Shown: positions 1 to 8,655, numbered from the stretch's first letter. The stretch is DNA of 64,000 nt from an uncultured Acidimicrobiaceae bacterium (GCA_947259095.1 CAMYLA010000011.1:64516-128515), one strand, 5' to 3'. Notes: generated from the sequence alone by a model not told the origin. Made by a program: numbers and translations.

Positions 1-817
1 CTTGGTAGCGCGCCACCAGCTCCTTGACCGAGTCGGCCTCGGTCCCGCCAACCGGATCATGGTCGCCGCCGAAGACATAGACAGGAAGATCCTTGCGGAT
101 CGACGCCTCGCCGTCGCCGGACCAGGTGGCGTCCATGCCGCTCATCATGTCGGCGACGAAACCGTTGGACAGCGGCTCGCCACACCACTGGTCTTCCACA
201 TATTGCGCCACCTCGGCCCGGTCCCGGCTGAGCCACTCGAAGCCGGTCACCGGCTCGCCGTCGGCACCGGATGCGGCGAATGGTTCGTTGAAACCGGCGA
301 ACATGGCGGCGAACACCTCCGACGGTTGATCGGCTCCTTCACCCTGGCCCATGGCCACGAGGCCGCCCAGCATCGCCTCGTCGAGGATCGAGCCGCCGGT
401 GGTGCCGGACAGCACGGCGGCCCCCAGATCGTGCGACCACCGATGAAGGTAGGCCTGGCCCATCATCGAACCCATGCTGTGGCCGAACAACACCACCGGA
501 ACACCGGGGTGCTCGGCCTTGATCTTGTCGGTCAGGGTGTGGAGATCCTCGACGATGGCGGCCCAGCCCCCGGGCCTGGCGATCCCGAACCGCCCGAAGT
601 CTGCCGCCGTGCGGCCGTGGCCACGATGGTCGGCGGCGTACGCTCCGTAGCCGGAGCCGGTCAGCGCCTCGGCCAGGCGGCGATACCGAGCAGCGTGCTC
701 GGATGCGCCGTGGGCGATCTGGACGATGGCCCGGGGCTCACCGTCATCGGGCAGCCACCGGTAGGCGAACAGCTGCTGGCCGCCATCGGCGTCAAGGGTG
801 AAGGTTGACTCGTTCAT
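1..817 (-). CDS. Alpha/beta hydrolase, monoacylglycerol lipase-like (C-terminus cut by window edge)
   Basis: The reverse strand reads open from an ATG at 817 to the window edge, giving about 272 residues without a stop. The start is MNESTFTLDADGG, followed by an oxyanion-loop region with IAHGASEHAARY and the nucleophile elbow GHSMGS near residue 118. This is the layout of the serine aminopeptidase S33/monoglyceride lipase group (Hydrolase_4). The acid residue probably lies in FGGDHDPVGG just before the edge; the catalytic His is outside the window. A GAGATC stretch 5 nt upstream of the ATG is a possible weak ribosome binding site. Beside a storage-lipid locus, a role in acylglycerol turnover is plausible but inferred. 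The plus-strand frame over the same bases is antisense noise. Confidence 0.8.
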   Translation of the reverse strand, partial: MNESTFTLDADGGQQLFAYRWLPDDGEPRAIVQIAHGASEHAARYRRLAEALTGSGYGAYAADHRGHGRTAADFGRFGIARPGGWAAIVEDLHTLTDKIKAEHPGVPVVLFGHSMGSMMGQAYLHRWSHDLGAAVLSGTTGGSILDEAMLGGLVAMGQGEGADQPSEVFAAMFAGFNEPFAASGADGEPVTGFEWLSRDRAEVAQYVEDQWCGEPLSNGFVADMMSGMDATWSGDGEASIRKDLPVYVFGGDHDPVGGTEADSVKELVARYQ

Positions 818-927
818 GATCGATCTCCTGCTGACTCGGTTCCCCGGACGCCTCCACTACAGACGATAGTCAGACACCTTGGCCACACCGGCGGTCAGGG
901 GCAAATCCTTACCACAACCGAGTGGGT

Positions 928-1620
928 TCAGGTGTCGCTGTCGCTGTCCGAGGGTGCGGCCAGTGCGCTGAGGTCGGCCAGGGCATCGAACGCCTCGCCG
1001 ACAAGATCCAGGAGGTTCTCACGACCACCCGATGACGTCCAACGCCGGATGGAGACTCGCAGCGCCGACATGGCGGCACCGGCCACGATCTCGGGCCGAG
1101 GGTCCAGCATCGAATCCACGCCCAGCCGCTCACTGAGGGCGGCGATCAGCTCACGCTCCCACTCGGCCTGCACCACGGCCCGGCTGTAGGCCGAGACCGA
1201 GGGATAGGCGGCGGCCAGCTTGGCCTGGAGAAACCGATGATCACGCTCGGACTCGTAGTTGTCGGCCAGGGTCATGATGGCATGGCGGACGGCCAGGATC
1301 GGCGGCTCGCCGGTCGGTCGGTCCATCAGCGCCTTGCGAACCCGTAGCCGCAGCTCGTCCATGTCGCCGTAGAGCACCGCTTCCTTCGACGAGAAGTGTC
1401 GGAAGAAGGTGCGCTGGGACAGGTCGGCGGCCTCGGCGATGTCTTCGGTGGTCGTTTCGTCGAAGCCGTTGGCAGCGAACAGTCTGGCCGCCTGACGGAT
1501 CAGATCATCTCGGGTCCGCCGCTTCTTGCGTTCACGGCGGCCGGTCGGCTCGGCGGCCGCCTCCGGGTCTGCGTCGCTGTCTGCGTCGACGTCCGAGTCG
1601 ATGGGTGCGTCCGCGGCCAT
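928..1620 (-). CDS. TetR/AcrR-family transcriptional regulator
   Basis: About 230 residues. After a very acidic N-terminal tail (DSDVDADSDAD) and a basic RRERKKRR patch comes a classic TetR helix-turn-helix: TRDDLIRQAARLFAANGF, then TTEDIAEAADLSQRTFFRHF and SSKEAVL. The C-terminal ligand domain is generic and ends in a second acidic tail (PSDSDSDT). I chose the ATG at 1620 because the frame upstream of it runs through the palindrome and promoter of the divergent operon. The gene faces the nine-gene lipid operon across 116 bp, and a 17-bp palindrome lies in that gap. This makes it the likely local repressor of the operon and perhaps of itself. The ligand is not evident; an acyl-CoA would fit the context but is a guess. 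Confidence 0.88.
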   Translation of the reverse strand: MAADAPIDSDVDADSDADPEAAAEPTGRRERKKRRTRDDLIRQAARLFAANGFDETTTEDIAEAADLSQRTFFRHFSSKEAVLYGDMDELRLRVRKALMDRPTGEPPILAVRHAIMTLADNYESERDHRFLQAKLAAAYPSVSAYSRAVVQAEWERELIAALSERLGVDSMLDPRPEIVAGAAMSALRVSIRRWTSSGGRENLLDLVGEAFDALADLSALAAPSDSDSDT

Positions 1621-1695
1621 GAACGTCTCAGAGTACCGCAGGCGACGACAAAAGCCAGCTGCCGACAGAATCCATCGACCGACAGAAGTCAGCCT

Positions 1696-1725
1696 TTGCA
1701 ATATGTCAGCAGCTGACATTAAGAT
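1696..1725 (+). promoter_or_regulatory. Promoter of the nine-gene lipid operon
   Basis: TTGCAA at 1696-1701 is a -35 candidate (4 of 6 to consensus) and TAAGAT at 1720-1725 is a -10 candidate matching TANNNT. They are 18 bp apart. The first gene starts with GTG at 1737, so the leader would be only about 5 nt. There is no good ribosome binding site, which fits near-leaderless translation. The assignment is by eye. Confidence 0.5.
1703..1719. promoter_or_regulatory. 17-bp perfect palindrome, probable TetR operator
   Basis: ATGTCAGC-A-GCTGACAT is perfectly symmetric around position 1711. It fills the spacer between the -35 and -10 elements of the plus-strand promoter and lies 83 bp upstream of the TetR start codon. 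TetR-family dimers typically bind such sites and block polymerase. The link to the adjacent regulator is an inference from position. Confidence 0.6.
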
Positions 1726-1736
1726 GACGTCTCGTT

Positions 1737-2561
1737 GTGGAACCACTTGTGACCAAAGCGCCGAACCCGCTGCTCATGGCCCTCGAAGGCCGGGCGCCGA
1801 TCGAGGGTGCGGTCGGGCTGCTGGCTCGGCCGCTGCTTCGCCGGGTACCCGTAGGCGATGGGCACCCGGTCATCGTGCTGCCCCCCTTCGGCGCCGCCGA
1901 TCAGTTCACCGCCAGCCTTCGATCGTTCCTGGCGAAACGGGGCTATGTGGTCCACCCCTGGGGTCACCCCGAGGTCCTTGGCCTGCACCGGTTGGTTCAC
2001 GTCGCTGCTGATCGGGTGCTCGACGTGAGCGGCCGCAGCGGTCAGCCGGTCACCCTGATCGGTCACAGCCTCGGCGGGGTCTATGCCCGAGAGGTTGCCC
2101 GGTACATACCGGACGCGGTCCGCTTCGTGGTCACCCTGGGATCGCCGATCAACGATCTGAAGGCGAACCACGTCTGGCCGATGTTCGAAGCGGCCAGCGG
2201 CACCCGGGTGGCCTCCCTTCCCGATGACTTTGCCGACAGGATGGCCCAGGCGCCACCGGTCCCCACCACGTCGATCTTCTCCAAGAGCGACGGCGTGGTG
2301 GCCTGGCGGTCCTGCATCGATCGCTCGCCCGGGCCGGTCGAGAACGTGGAGGTGGTCAGCAGCCACATCGGCCTGCCGGGCAACCCGTGGGCGATGTACA
2401 TCGTCGGTGACCGCCTGGCCCAACACCGCGACGACTGGCGGCCGTTCCACCGACCGGACACGACACGGCGGGCCTTCCCCCAGCCACCGGACAAGGTGCG
2501 GCGGCGCAACGGCGGCCAGTCCGGCCCGGGCACGGCGGAGACGGCGGAGACGGCGGACTGA
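1737..2561 (+). CDS. Alpha/beta hydrolase (lipase-like), first gene of the lipid operon
   Basis: 274 residues starting at GTG. The fold markers are HPVIVLPPFGAAD (oxyanion region), HPWGH, and the nucleophile elbow GHSLGG near residue 116, followed by YIPDAVRFVVTLGSP. This resembles PGAP1/LCAT-like and triacylglycerol lipase-like hydrolases. The Asp (FSKSDGVV) and His (SSHIGLPG) fall in the expected order. The last 45 residues are low-complexity. There is no signal peptide, so the protein is probably cytosolic. It is the first gene of the operon, and its TGA shares a base with the ATG of the next gene, so translation is probably coupled. A role in acylglycerol hydrolysis is inferred from context. 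Confidence 0.8.
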   Translation: MEPLVTKAPNPLLMALEGRAPIEGAVGLLARPLLRRVPVGDGHPVIVLPPFGAADQFTASLRSFLAKRGYVVHPWGHPEVLGLHRLVHVAADRVLDVSGRSGQPVTLIGHSLGGVYAREVARYIPDAVRFVVTLGSPINDLKANHVWPMFEAASGTRVASLPDDFADRMAQAPPVPTTSIFSKSDGVVAWRSCIDRSPGPVENVEVVSSHIGLPGNPWAMYIVGDRLAQHRDDWRPFHRPDTTRRAFPQPPDKVRRRNGGQSGPGTAETAETAD

Positions 2562-4069
2562 TGGAGCAGCTCAACGGCCTCGATGCCAGCTTCCTCAACA
2601 TCGAAACCCCGACCGTGCACGGCCACGTCGGCGGCCTGGCATTGTTCGACACCACCGAATCGCCGCTGTCGCTGGAGACGGTCAAGGGCCTGATCACCGA
2701 GCGGCTCCACGAGTTGGGCCCGTTCCGCCAGCGACTGGTCTCGGTCCCGTTCGGGATCGACCGCCCGTACTGGATCGAGGACGAGGCCTTCGACCTCGAC
2801 TTCCACGTCCGCCACATCGCCATCCCCTCCCCCGGCTCCCGGGAGCAGCTGGCCGATCTGGTCGCCAGGCTCCACAGCCGACCGCTCGACCGGTCCCGTC
2901 CGCTGTGGGAGCTCTACTTCATCGAGGGGATCGAGGGTGGGCTGGTCGCCCACTACACCAAGATCCATCACGCCTGCGTCGATGGCGTCACCGGCACCGA
3001 GGTCCTGACCACCCTGCTCGACACCGAACCGGAGGGCCGCCCCGCAGCCGGCCAGGCCGTTCCCTGGAGCCCGGACCGCACGCCGGGCAACCTGGAGATG
3101 CTGGGGCGAGGCCTGGCCGCCCTGGCCACCCAACCCCGGGTCCAGGTTCGCATGCAACGCCGGCTGTTCCAGACCGGGCTCCAGACCGGGCGTCGCCAGG
3201 TCGCCCCGACGTTGGCAACCATGCAGGAAGCGATGCGTCGAACCCCGGGACTCGGCTTCCTTGTGCCGGAACCGGCACCGGATGACGGCTTCCTGTCCAG
3301 GCCGTCGCTGACCGCTCCCCGGCTGTCGTTCAACCGCTCGATTTCGGCCCACCGGCGCCTGGCCTTCGGATCGATCTCCCTCGACGACGTCAAGGAGATA
3401 AAGGACCGTCACGACGTGACGGTGAACGACGTGATCATGGCCATAAGTGCCGGCGCCCTTCGGAACTGGCTCGACAGCCGCCACGAACTGCCGACGGACC
3501 CCTTGCTGGCCATGGTTCCGGTCTCGGTTCGCAACCAGGCCGACGACACCGACGCCAACCTCTCGACCGGAAACCGGATTTCGGCCATGATCGCACCATT
3601 GCCAACAAACGAACCCGACCCGCTCAACCGTCTCAGGCTGGCCAACGCCGCCATGGTGCTGGCAAAGACCGACCACGCCGCGCTCCCGGCCGACATGCTC
3701 CAGGACTTCGGCCGCTTCGCTCCCCCGGCGGTGGCGGCCAGGGTGGCCCGCCTGGTGGCCAGGACCAAGCTGGCCGACATGACGAATCCGCCGTTCAACG
3801 TCGTGATCTCCAACATCCCCGGCCCCCAGCACCCGCTGTACTGCGCCGGCGCCCGCCAGGTGGCATCGTTCCCCCTGCCGGTGATCAGCGACGGTGCCGG
3901 CCTCAACATCACCCTTGCGTCCTATGACGGATCGATCAACTTCGGCCTGCTGGCATGTCGGGACGCCATCGATGATCTGTGGCCGTTGATGGAAGCCCTC
4001 GAATCCGCCACAGACGAACTCGCAAACGCCTCCCGCGCCCACGCGGAACAATCCCAGGAGAACCGATGA
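2561..4069 (+). CDS. WS/DGAT acyltransferase, type A (copy 1)
   Basis: 502 residues, the usual size of wax ester synthase/acyl-CoA:diacylglycerol acyltransferases. These enzymes transfer an acyl group from acyl-CoA to diacylglycerol or a long-chain alcohol at lipid-body surfaces. The N-terminus MEQLNGLDASFLNIETP is typical of the family. The catalytic HHxxxDG is HHACVDG at residues 136-142, and PLWE precedes it at about 114. The C-terminal domain carries NPPFNVVISNIPGP, a typical late-domain motif. The start overlaps the stop of the hydrolase gene, and the stop overlaps the next start (ATGA). The copy at 8652 has the same N-terminal pattern, so both are grouped here as type A. Confidence 0.93.
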   Translation: MEQLNGLDASFLNIETPTVHGHVGGLALFDTTESPLSLETVKGLITERLHELGPFRQRLVSVPFGIDRPYWIEDEAFDLDFHVRHIAIPSPGSREQLADLVARLHSRPLDRSRPLWELYFIEGIEGGLVAHYTKIHHACVDGVTGTEVLTTLLDTEPEGRPAAGQAVPWSPDRTPGNLEMLGRGLAALATQPRVQVRMQRRLFQTGLQTGRRQVAPTLATMQEAMRRTPGLGFLVPEPAPDDGFLSRPSLTAPRLSFNRSISAHRRLAFGSISLDDVKEIKDRHDVTVNDVIMAISAGALRNWLDSRHELPTDPLLAMVPVSVRNQADDTDANLSTGNRISAMIAPLPTNEPDPLNRLRLANAAMVLAKTDHAALPADMLQDFGRFAPPAVAARVARLVARTKLADMTNPPFNVVISNIPGPQHPLYCAGARQVASFPLPVISDGAGLNITLASYDGSINFGLLACRDAIDDLWPLMEALESATDELANASRAHAEQSQENR

Positions 4070-5487
4070 CCGCCCTAGCCATTTTCGATCTCGATCGGAC
4101 CATCATTTCCGGATCATCAGCGCCGGTCTTCCAGCGTCACCTCGCCGAAGCCGGGGTCACCGATGCCCCGCTCGAACAGATCGAGGGCCTCTACCGGGTC
4201 TACGAGGTCATGGGCGAAAACCCGTTGGCCATGCAGGCCGCCCGCTATGCGGTCAGAGCGGCCAAGGGCTGGTCGGTCGCCGACGTCAAGAAGGCTGCCG
4301 AGGCCGCAGCCGAGGAACTGATGGACCAGGTCCTGCCATACGCCCTGCTCCTGATCGAGGAGCACCGTGAGGCGGGGCGGATACCGGCCCTGGCCACCAC
4401 CTCCCCCCTCGCCTTCGTTGGACCGTTCGCCGACCGGTTGGGCATGGACAAGGTGTTCGCCACCAGATGGGACAACGACGGGGTGACCTACAGCGGGCGG
4501 CTCGACGGCCGGTTCCTCTGGGGCCGCAACAAGATGACCGAGATCAAGGTCTGGGCCAAGGAGCACGACGTCGACCTGGGAGCCAGCTACGCCTACTCCG
4601 ACAGCGTCTACGACGTGCCGATGCTGCGGTCGGTCGGTCACCCGGTTGCGGTCAACCCCGATGCCCAATTGAGCGTCGTGGCTTCGCTCAACCAGTGGCC
4701 GATCCGCCACCTCGACGTGCCCCCCGGCGTGGTCAAGGTCGCCGGCCGGGAGCTCCAGGACTGGCTCCGCCCCCTCAACCGACCGGAACTGGCGGCCAAC
4801 GCCCGGTTCGACATCCAGGGAACCGAGAACATCCCATCCGACGGTGCGGCGATCGTGGTGTTCAACCACCGCAGCTATTTCGACTCCACCGCCGTGAACT
4901 TCACCCTGGCCAAGGCCAATCGGCCGGCCCGATTCCTCGGCAAGAAGGAGGTCTTCGATGCGCCGTTGATCGGAAGGCTGTCGAAGATGATGGGCGGGAT
5001 CCGAGTCGATCGGGGCACCGGTTCCGACGAGCCGCTGAAGCGGGCGATCCGCGCCCTCAACGGCGGCGAGATGGTCTCCATTGCACCCCAGGGCACCATT
5101 CCCCGCGGTCCGGCCTTCTTCGAGACCGAGCTGAAGGGTCGATGGGGCACGGCCCGCCTGGCCCACGCCACCCGAGCACCGGTGATCCCGATGGGGATCT
5201 GGGGGACGGAGAAGGTGTGGCCAAGGAGCCAGCGCCTACCGAACATGTTCGTGACCGAACCGCCGACGATCACCGTCCGGGTCGGCGAACCGGTCGACCT
5301 TCGATACCGCAGCCTCGACGCAGACACCAAACGGATCATGAAGGCCATCGTCGACCAGCTGCCACCGGAGGCCAGGATCGAACACACCCCGACCGAGGAG
5401 GAGCTGGCACAGACCTATCCCCCCGGCTACGACGGCGACCCGACCGGCGAGAGCGATCGTCGACCCGGCACCGATACACGAGGATGA
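4066..5487 (+). CDS. HAD-family phosphatase / PlsC-type acyltransferase fusion
   Basis: 473 residues with two domains. The N-terminal HAD-IB (SerB-like) phosphatase has DxDxT as D8-L-D10-R-T12 and a late YSDSVYD motif. The C-terminal lysophospholipid acyltransferase domain has the NHx4D box NHRSYFD at 267-273 and the second box as PQGT at 341-344, a variant of PEGT. M. tuberculosis Rv2483c is known to have this architecture and also lies beside a WS/DGAT gene (Rv2484c). The protein might acylate lysophosphatidate and dephosphorylate phosphatidate to diacylglycerol, handing substrate to the flanking WS/DGATs; that coupling is an inference. The start ATG overlaps the previous stop and has AGGAG 5 nt upstream. 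Confidence 0.9.
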   Translation: MTALAIFDLDRTIISGSSAPVFQRHLAEAGVTDAPLEQIEGLYRVYEVMGENPLAMQAARYAVRAAKGWSVADVKKAAEAAAEELMDQVLPYALLLIEEHREAGRIPALATTSPLAFVGPFADRLGMDKVFATRWDNDGVTYSGRLDGRFLWGRNKMTEIKVWAKEHDVDLGASYAYSDSVYDVPMLRSVGHPVAVNPDAQLSVVASLNQWPIRHLDVPPGVVKVAGRELQDWLRPLNRPELAANARFDIQGTENIPSDGAAIVVFNHRSYFDSTAVNFTLAKANRPARFLGKKEVFDAPLIGRLSKMMGGIRVDRGTGSDEPLKRAIRALNGGEMVSIAPQGTIPRGPAFFETELKGRWGTARLAHATRAPVIPMGIWGTEKVWPRSQRLPNMFVTEPPTITVRVGEPVDLRYRSLDADTKRIMKAIVDQLPPEARIEHTPTEEELAQTYPPGYDGDPTGESDRRPGTDTRG

Positions 5488-5489
5488 CA

Positions 5490-6962
5490 ATGGCTGAACG
5501 CCGTGAACGAGAACAACGTTTCGACCGCAAGATGTCCGATGCCGAAGCGCTCATGTGGAACATCGAGAAGGACCCCTGGCTCAATCCCAGCGGGGCCATG
5601 GTGACGATCCTCGACCAACCGATCGACATGGCGCAGTTCCGCCATCGCATGGCCTACGCCGTCTCCAGGATCTCCCGGCTGCGGGATCGAGTGGTGGCCG
5701 GTCTCGGCCGGTTGTCGCCGCCGGCGTGGTCGACCGATCCCGAGTTCAACCTCGACTACCACCTCCGCCACATCAGCCTGCCGGCGCCCGGCACGACCCG
5801 CCAGCTCTACGACCTGGCGACCAAGCTCTACGAGGACCCGTACGACCGGACCCGACCGCTGTGGAGCTTTGTGGTGATCGACGGCCTGGAGGGTGGCAAG
5901 GGTGCGTTGTTCACCAAGCTGCACCACTCGATCAGCGACGGGATCGGCGCCATCCGCCTGTCGGAGCTGTACATGGAGGCCGAGCGCAGCGCCGACCTCC
6001 CGCCGACGATCGACCTCGATCAGATGATCGCCGAGGCCATTGCGGCCGAGAGCGCCGAGGACGACCAGAGCGACCCGCCGGACCCGATCCAGTCGACCGT
6101 CGATACCTTCGGCCACCTGTTCCGACGGCAGGCCGGGATCGCCCGCAGGACCATCGGCGAGCTGGCGCTGTGGTCGGCCGACCCCAGCCGTGCCCGTGAC
6201 GTGCTGGAGGAAGCGCTCGAAAGCGTCGGCTCGACGGTCAAACAACTCAATCCGAGTGAGGACGGCACCGAGGGTGGGTCCCCGCTGTGGACCAACCGAT
6301 CCCGACGTCGCCATCTGGAGTCGCTGCGGATTCCGCTCGACGAGGTCAAGGCGGCGGGCAAGGCGCTGGGTGCCAGCGTGAACGACATGTTCGTCACCGG
6401 TGCGGTGAACGGGGCCCTGGCCTACCACGCCGAACGTGACACCTCGGTCGAGGCCCTCAACATCAGCTTCGTGGTCAGCACCCGAAGCGACAAGGCGATC
6501 GGCGGCAACTCGTTCACCCCGACCCCGGTCCAGGTCCCGGGTGGAGAGATGACACCCGAGGAGCGACTGCACGAGATCCGGGATCGAATGGCGGCAAGGC
6601 GATCATCGGTCAGCGGTGACGGTGCGCTGGCCGGCCTGGCCGGCCTGGCCAACCTGCTCCCGACCTCGGTGGTGACCCAGGTGGCCCGATCCCAGGCGGC
6701 CAAGATGGACTTTGCGACGTCCAACCTCCGGGCCGCACCGTTCACCACCTACATATCGGGGGCCGAGGTGCTGGAGACCGTCACCATGGGCCCGGTTGCC
6801 GGCACCGCCTTCAACCTGACGACCATCTCCTATGACGGCAATCTCCACCTCGGTATCTTCATCGACCCGGCCGCGGTCGACGATCCGGCCGGGCTCGCCC
6901 GATGCATGGAGGAGGCCTACCACGAGCTGTTGGCGGCGGGCGGGGTGGTCGTCGATGGCTGA
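5490..6962 (+). CDS. WS/DGAT acyltransferase, type B (copy 1)
   Basis: 490 residues. The N-terminus has FDRKMSDAEALMWN and EKDPWLNPSGA, shared almost word for word with the copy at 10935 and absent from type A copies. The catalytic motif is HHSISDG at residues 145-151, with RPLW about 25 residues before it. The late domain has AAKMDFATSN and GPVAGTAFNLT. I chose the ATG at 5490 because GAGG sits 6 nt upstream; the ATG at 5484 overlaps the preceding stop but its purine stretch is too close. The open frame continues far upstream only because GC-rich DNA lacks stops. Whether this type uses diacylglycerol, alcohols or another acceptor cannot be told from sequence. Confidence 0.92.
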   Translation: MAERREREQRFDRKMSDAEALMWNIEKDPWLNPSGAMVTILDQPIDMAQFRHRMAYAVSRISRLRDRVVAGLGRLSPPAWSTDPEFNLDYHLRHISLPAPGTTRQLYDLATKLYEDPYDRTRPLWSFVVIDGLEGGKGALFTKLHHSISDGIGAIRLSELYMEAERSADLPPTIDLDQMIAEAIAAESAEDDQSDPPDPIQSTVDTFGHLFRRQAGIARRTIGELALWSADPSRARDVLEEALESVGSTVKQLNPSEDGTEGGSPLWTNRSRRRHLESLRIPLDEVKAAGKALGASVNDMFVTGAVNGALAYHAERDTSVEALNISFVVSTRSDKAIGGNSFTPTPVQVPGGEMTPEERLHEIRDRMAARRSSVSGDGALAGLAGLANLLPTSVVTQVARSQAAKMDFATSNLRAAPFTTYISGAEVLETVTMGPVAGTAFNLTTISYDGNLHLGIFIDPAAVDDPAGLARCMEEAYHELLAAGGVVVDG

Positions 6963-7518
6963 GCCCGACTTCTTCGACACATTCCAGGCCGGCCGGGAGG
7001 CGCTGCGGCGGATGCAGGAGTCGTTCGCCCGCTACGCCATGCCGACCGAGCAACGCCAGGCCCTTGCCGACGGGATGACCCAGCTCCTGTTCCCAACCGA
7101 CGGGGTCAGGGCGATGAGCGATTTCATCGATGCCTTCGGACCACCCCTGGCCCAGATCGAGGCGCTGCGGGAGGAACTGGCCGAGCAGCGTGATGCGGTC
7201 CGCAAGCTCGACGACCGGTTGGCCCACATGGAAGCGACGGCGGAACGGCTGGCCACGGCGGCCGAGCAGATCCAAGGCTTCCAGGAGCCGTTCGTCAGGA
7301 TGGCCTCCATGGTCACCGGCCAGGACTTCAGCAAACGAAAGACCGAATCGGTCGACGTTGACGACACCGACGAAGACATCGACGAAGACATCGACGACAT
7401 TGACGACGAGGACGACACCGACGGCGAGGCCACCGACCGGTCGGGCCGGGCCGGGAAACCGACCGGCACGTCGAAGTCCGGCCAGAAGCCGAAGAACACA
7501 AAAGGCAAGCGGACGTGA
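6955..7518 (+). CDS. Acidic coiled-coil protein, possible phasin-like lipid-droplet protein
   Basis: 187 residues; no family I can name with certainty. Residues 1-65 are amphipathic and helical (FQAGREALRRMQESFARYAMP). About 68-110 are heptad-like coiled coil (QIEALREELAEQRDAVRKLDDRLAHMEATAERL). From about 125 there is a long Asp/Glu run (DEDIDEDIDDIDDEDD), then a Lys/Gly/Thr tail. The start overlaps the preceding WS/DGAT by 8 nt, so the two are translationally coupled. The helix-plus-coiled-coil build resembles phasins or PhaE-like granule proteins, and its place in the operon suggests a structural or recruiting role at lipid droplets. This is an inference. Confidence 0.8.
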   Translation: MAEPDFFDTFQAGREALRRMQESFARYAMPTEQRQALADGMTQLLFPTDGVRAMSDFIDAFGPPLAQIEALREELAEQRDAVRKLDDRLAHMEATAERLATAAEQIQGFQEPFVRMASMVTGQDFSKRKTESVDVDDTDEDIDEDIDDIDDEDDTDGEATDRSGRAGKPTGTSKSGQKPKNTKGKRT

Positions 7519-7593
7519 CCCGGCCACCGGCCGAGGCTCCGCCCAGCCCGGCGCCCGGTGGGGGCTCGACGATCGAATACGGAAGGGGCCACG

Positions 7594-8655
7594 ATGAGTG
7601 AGCCAGTGAAGGTTGCCGTCGTCGGCGGCGGATCCTGGGGCACCGCCATGGCGGCTCTGCTGACCGAACGAGGCAACCAGGTCACCATGTGGGCCCTGGA
7701 GCCCGAGGTGGTCGAATCGGTGAACCGGCGGAACGAGAACCGGCTGTTCCACCCCGACGTTCCGCTGCCTCCCGCGCTGCGGGCCGGGATCGACATCGAG
7801 GAGGTCGTCGACGGTGCCCGACTGGTGGTCATGGCGGTCCCGACACAGTTCACCAGGGGTGTGGCCGGGCAGTTGAGGGGTGTGGTGGCCCAGGACGTTC
7901 CGCTGGTCAGCCTGTCCAAGGGCATCGAGGCCGAGACGCTGTACCGGCCGACCGAGATCATCGGCGACGTCCTCGGTCCGGACCAACCGGTCGGGGTACT
8001 CAGCGGGCCGAACCTGGCCAGGGAGATCGTCCGGGGCCAGCCGGCGGCCACGGTGTTGGCGTTCCGGGATCTCGACCTCGCCCACCGGCTGCAGCCGGTG
8101 TTCAGCGGGCCCCGGTTCGACGTCTACACCAACGACGATGTGATCGGCTGCGAGTTCGGGGGATCGATCAAGAACGTGATCGCGGTTGCGGCCGGGATGG
8201 CGGCCGGTCTCGATCGGGGCCACAACTCGATCGCCGCGCTGGTCTGCCGGGGACTGGTGGAGATGGCCAGTCTCGGCACCGCCCTGGGCGCCAGGTCCGA
8301 GACGTTCCTGGGCCTTGCCGGCCAGGGCGATCTGGTCGCCACCTGCCTCAGCGAGGACAGCCGCAACCACCACTTCGGTCGGGAGCTGGCCAAGGGCCGC
8401 TCCGTCGAGGAGATCAGCCACGAGACCAATATGGTTGCTGAAGGAGTGAAGAGCGTTGACAACCTGCTGTCCCTGGCCCGGCGGGTCGGGGTCGACACAC
8501 CGCTCATGAACCTGGTCGAGGAGGTGGTCGCCGGCCGGTCGACCCCAGCCGAGGCCTTCGAGCGCGGCCGACCGACCGAATCGAGACACGAGCTCCACGA
8601 GCTCATCCAGCAGTACCCCGCCACAACCGGATCACAAGACGGAGCCGACCGATGA
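7594..8655 (+). CDS. gpsA: Glycerol-3-phosphate dehydrogenase [NAD(P)+]
   Basis: 353 residues, close to the usual 330-350. GpsA reduces dihydroxyacetone phosphate to sn-glycerol 3-phosphate, the backbone for glycerolipids. The N-terminal Rossmann motif is VVGGGSWGTAMA. Family blocks follow in order: VSLSKGIE, VLSGPNLAREI (canonical GPSFA/GPNLA region), GGSIKNVIAVAAG with the catalytic Lys, LGLAGQGDLVATC, and NMVAEGVKSV. GGAAGGGG lies 5 nt before the ATG. The gene sits inside the acyltransferase operon and its stop overlaps the next WS/DGAT start (ATGA). Backbone supply is thus co-expressed with acylation. The genome may have another gpsA elsewhere. Confidence 0.95.
   Translation: MSEPVKVAVVGGGSWGTAMAALLTERGNQVTMWALEPEVVESVNRRNENRLFHPDVPLPPALRAGIDIEEVVDGARLVVMAVPTQFTRGVAGQLRGVVAQDVPLVSLSKGIEAETLYRPTEIIGDVLGPDQPVGVLSGPNLAREIVRGQPAATVLAFRDLDLAHRLQPVFSGPRFDVYTNDDVIGCEFGGSIKNVIAVAAGMAAGLDRGHNSIAALVCRGLVEMASLGTALGARSETFLGLAGQGDLVATCLSEDSRNHHFGRELAKGRSVEEISHETNMVAEGVKSVDNLLSLARRVGVDTPLMNLVEEVVAGRSTPAEAFERGRPTESRHELHELIQQYPATTGSQDGADR

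Noticed and set aside
2..808. 268-codon plus-strand open frame at the left edge
   Set aside because: It is antisense to the alpha/beta hydrolase, whose minus-strand translation shows a nucleophile elbow and clear family features.
2081..4051. 656-codon minus-strand open frame
   Set aside because: Antisense shadow of the first WS/DGAT gene; the translation is Arg/Gly/Val-rich without motifs.
4467..5489. In-frame extension that would make the WS/DGAT at 5490 an 831-residue protein
   Set aside because: The extension overlaps the HAD-acyltransferase gene in another frame, and a good ribosome binding site lies before 5490.
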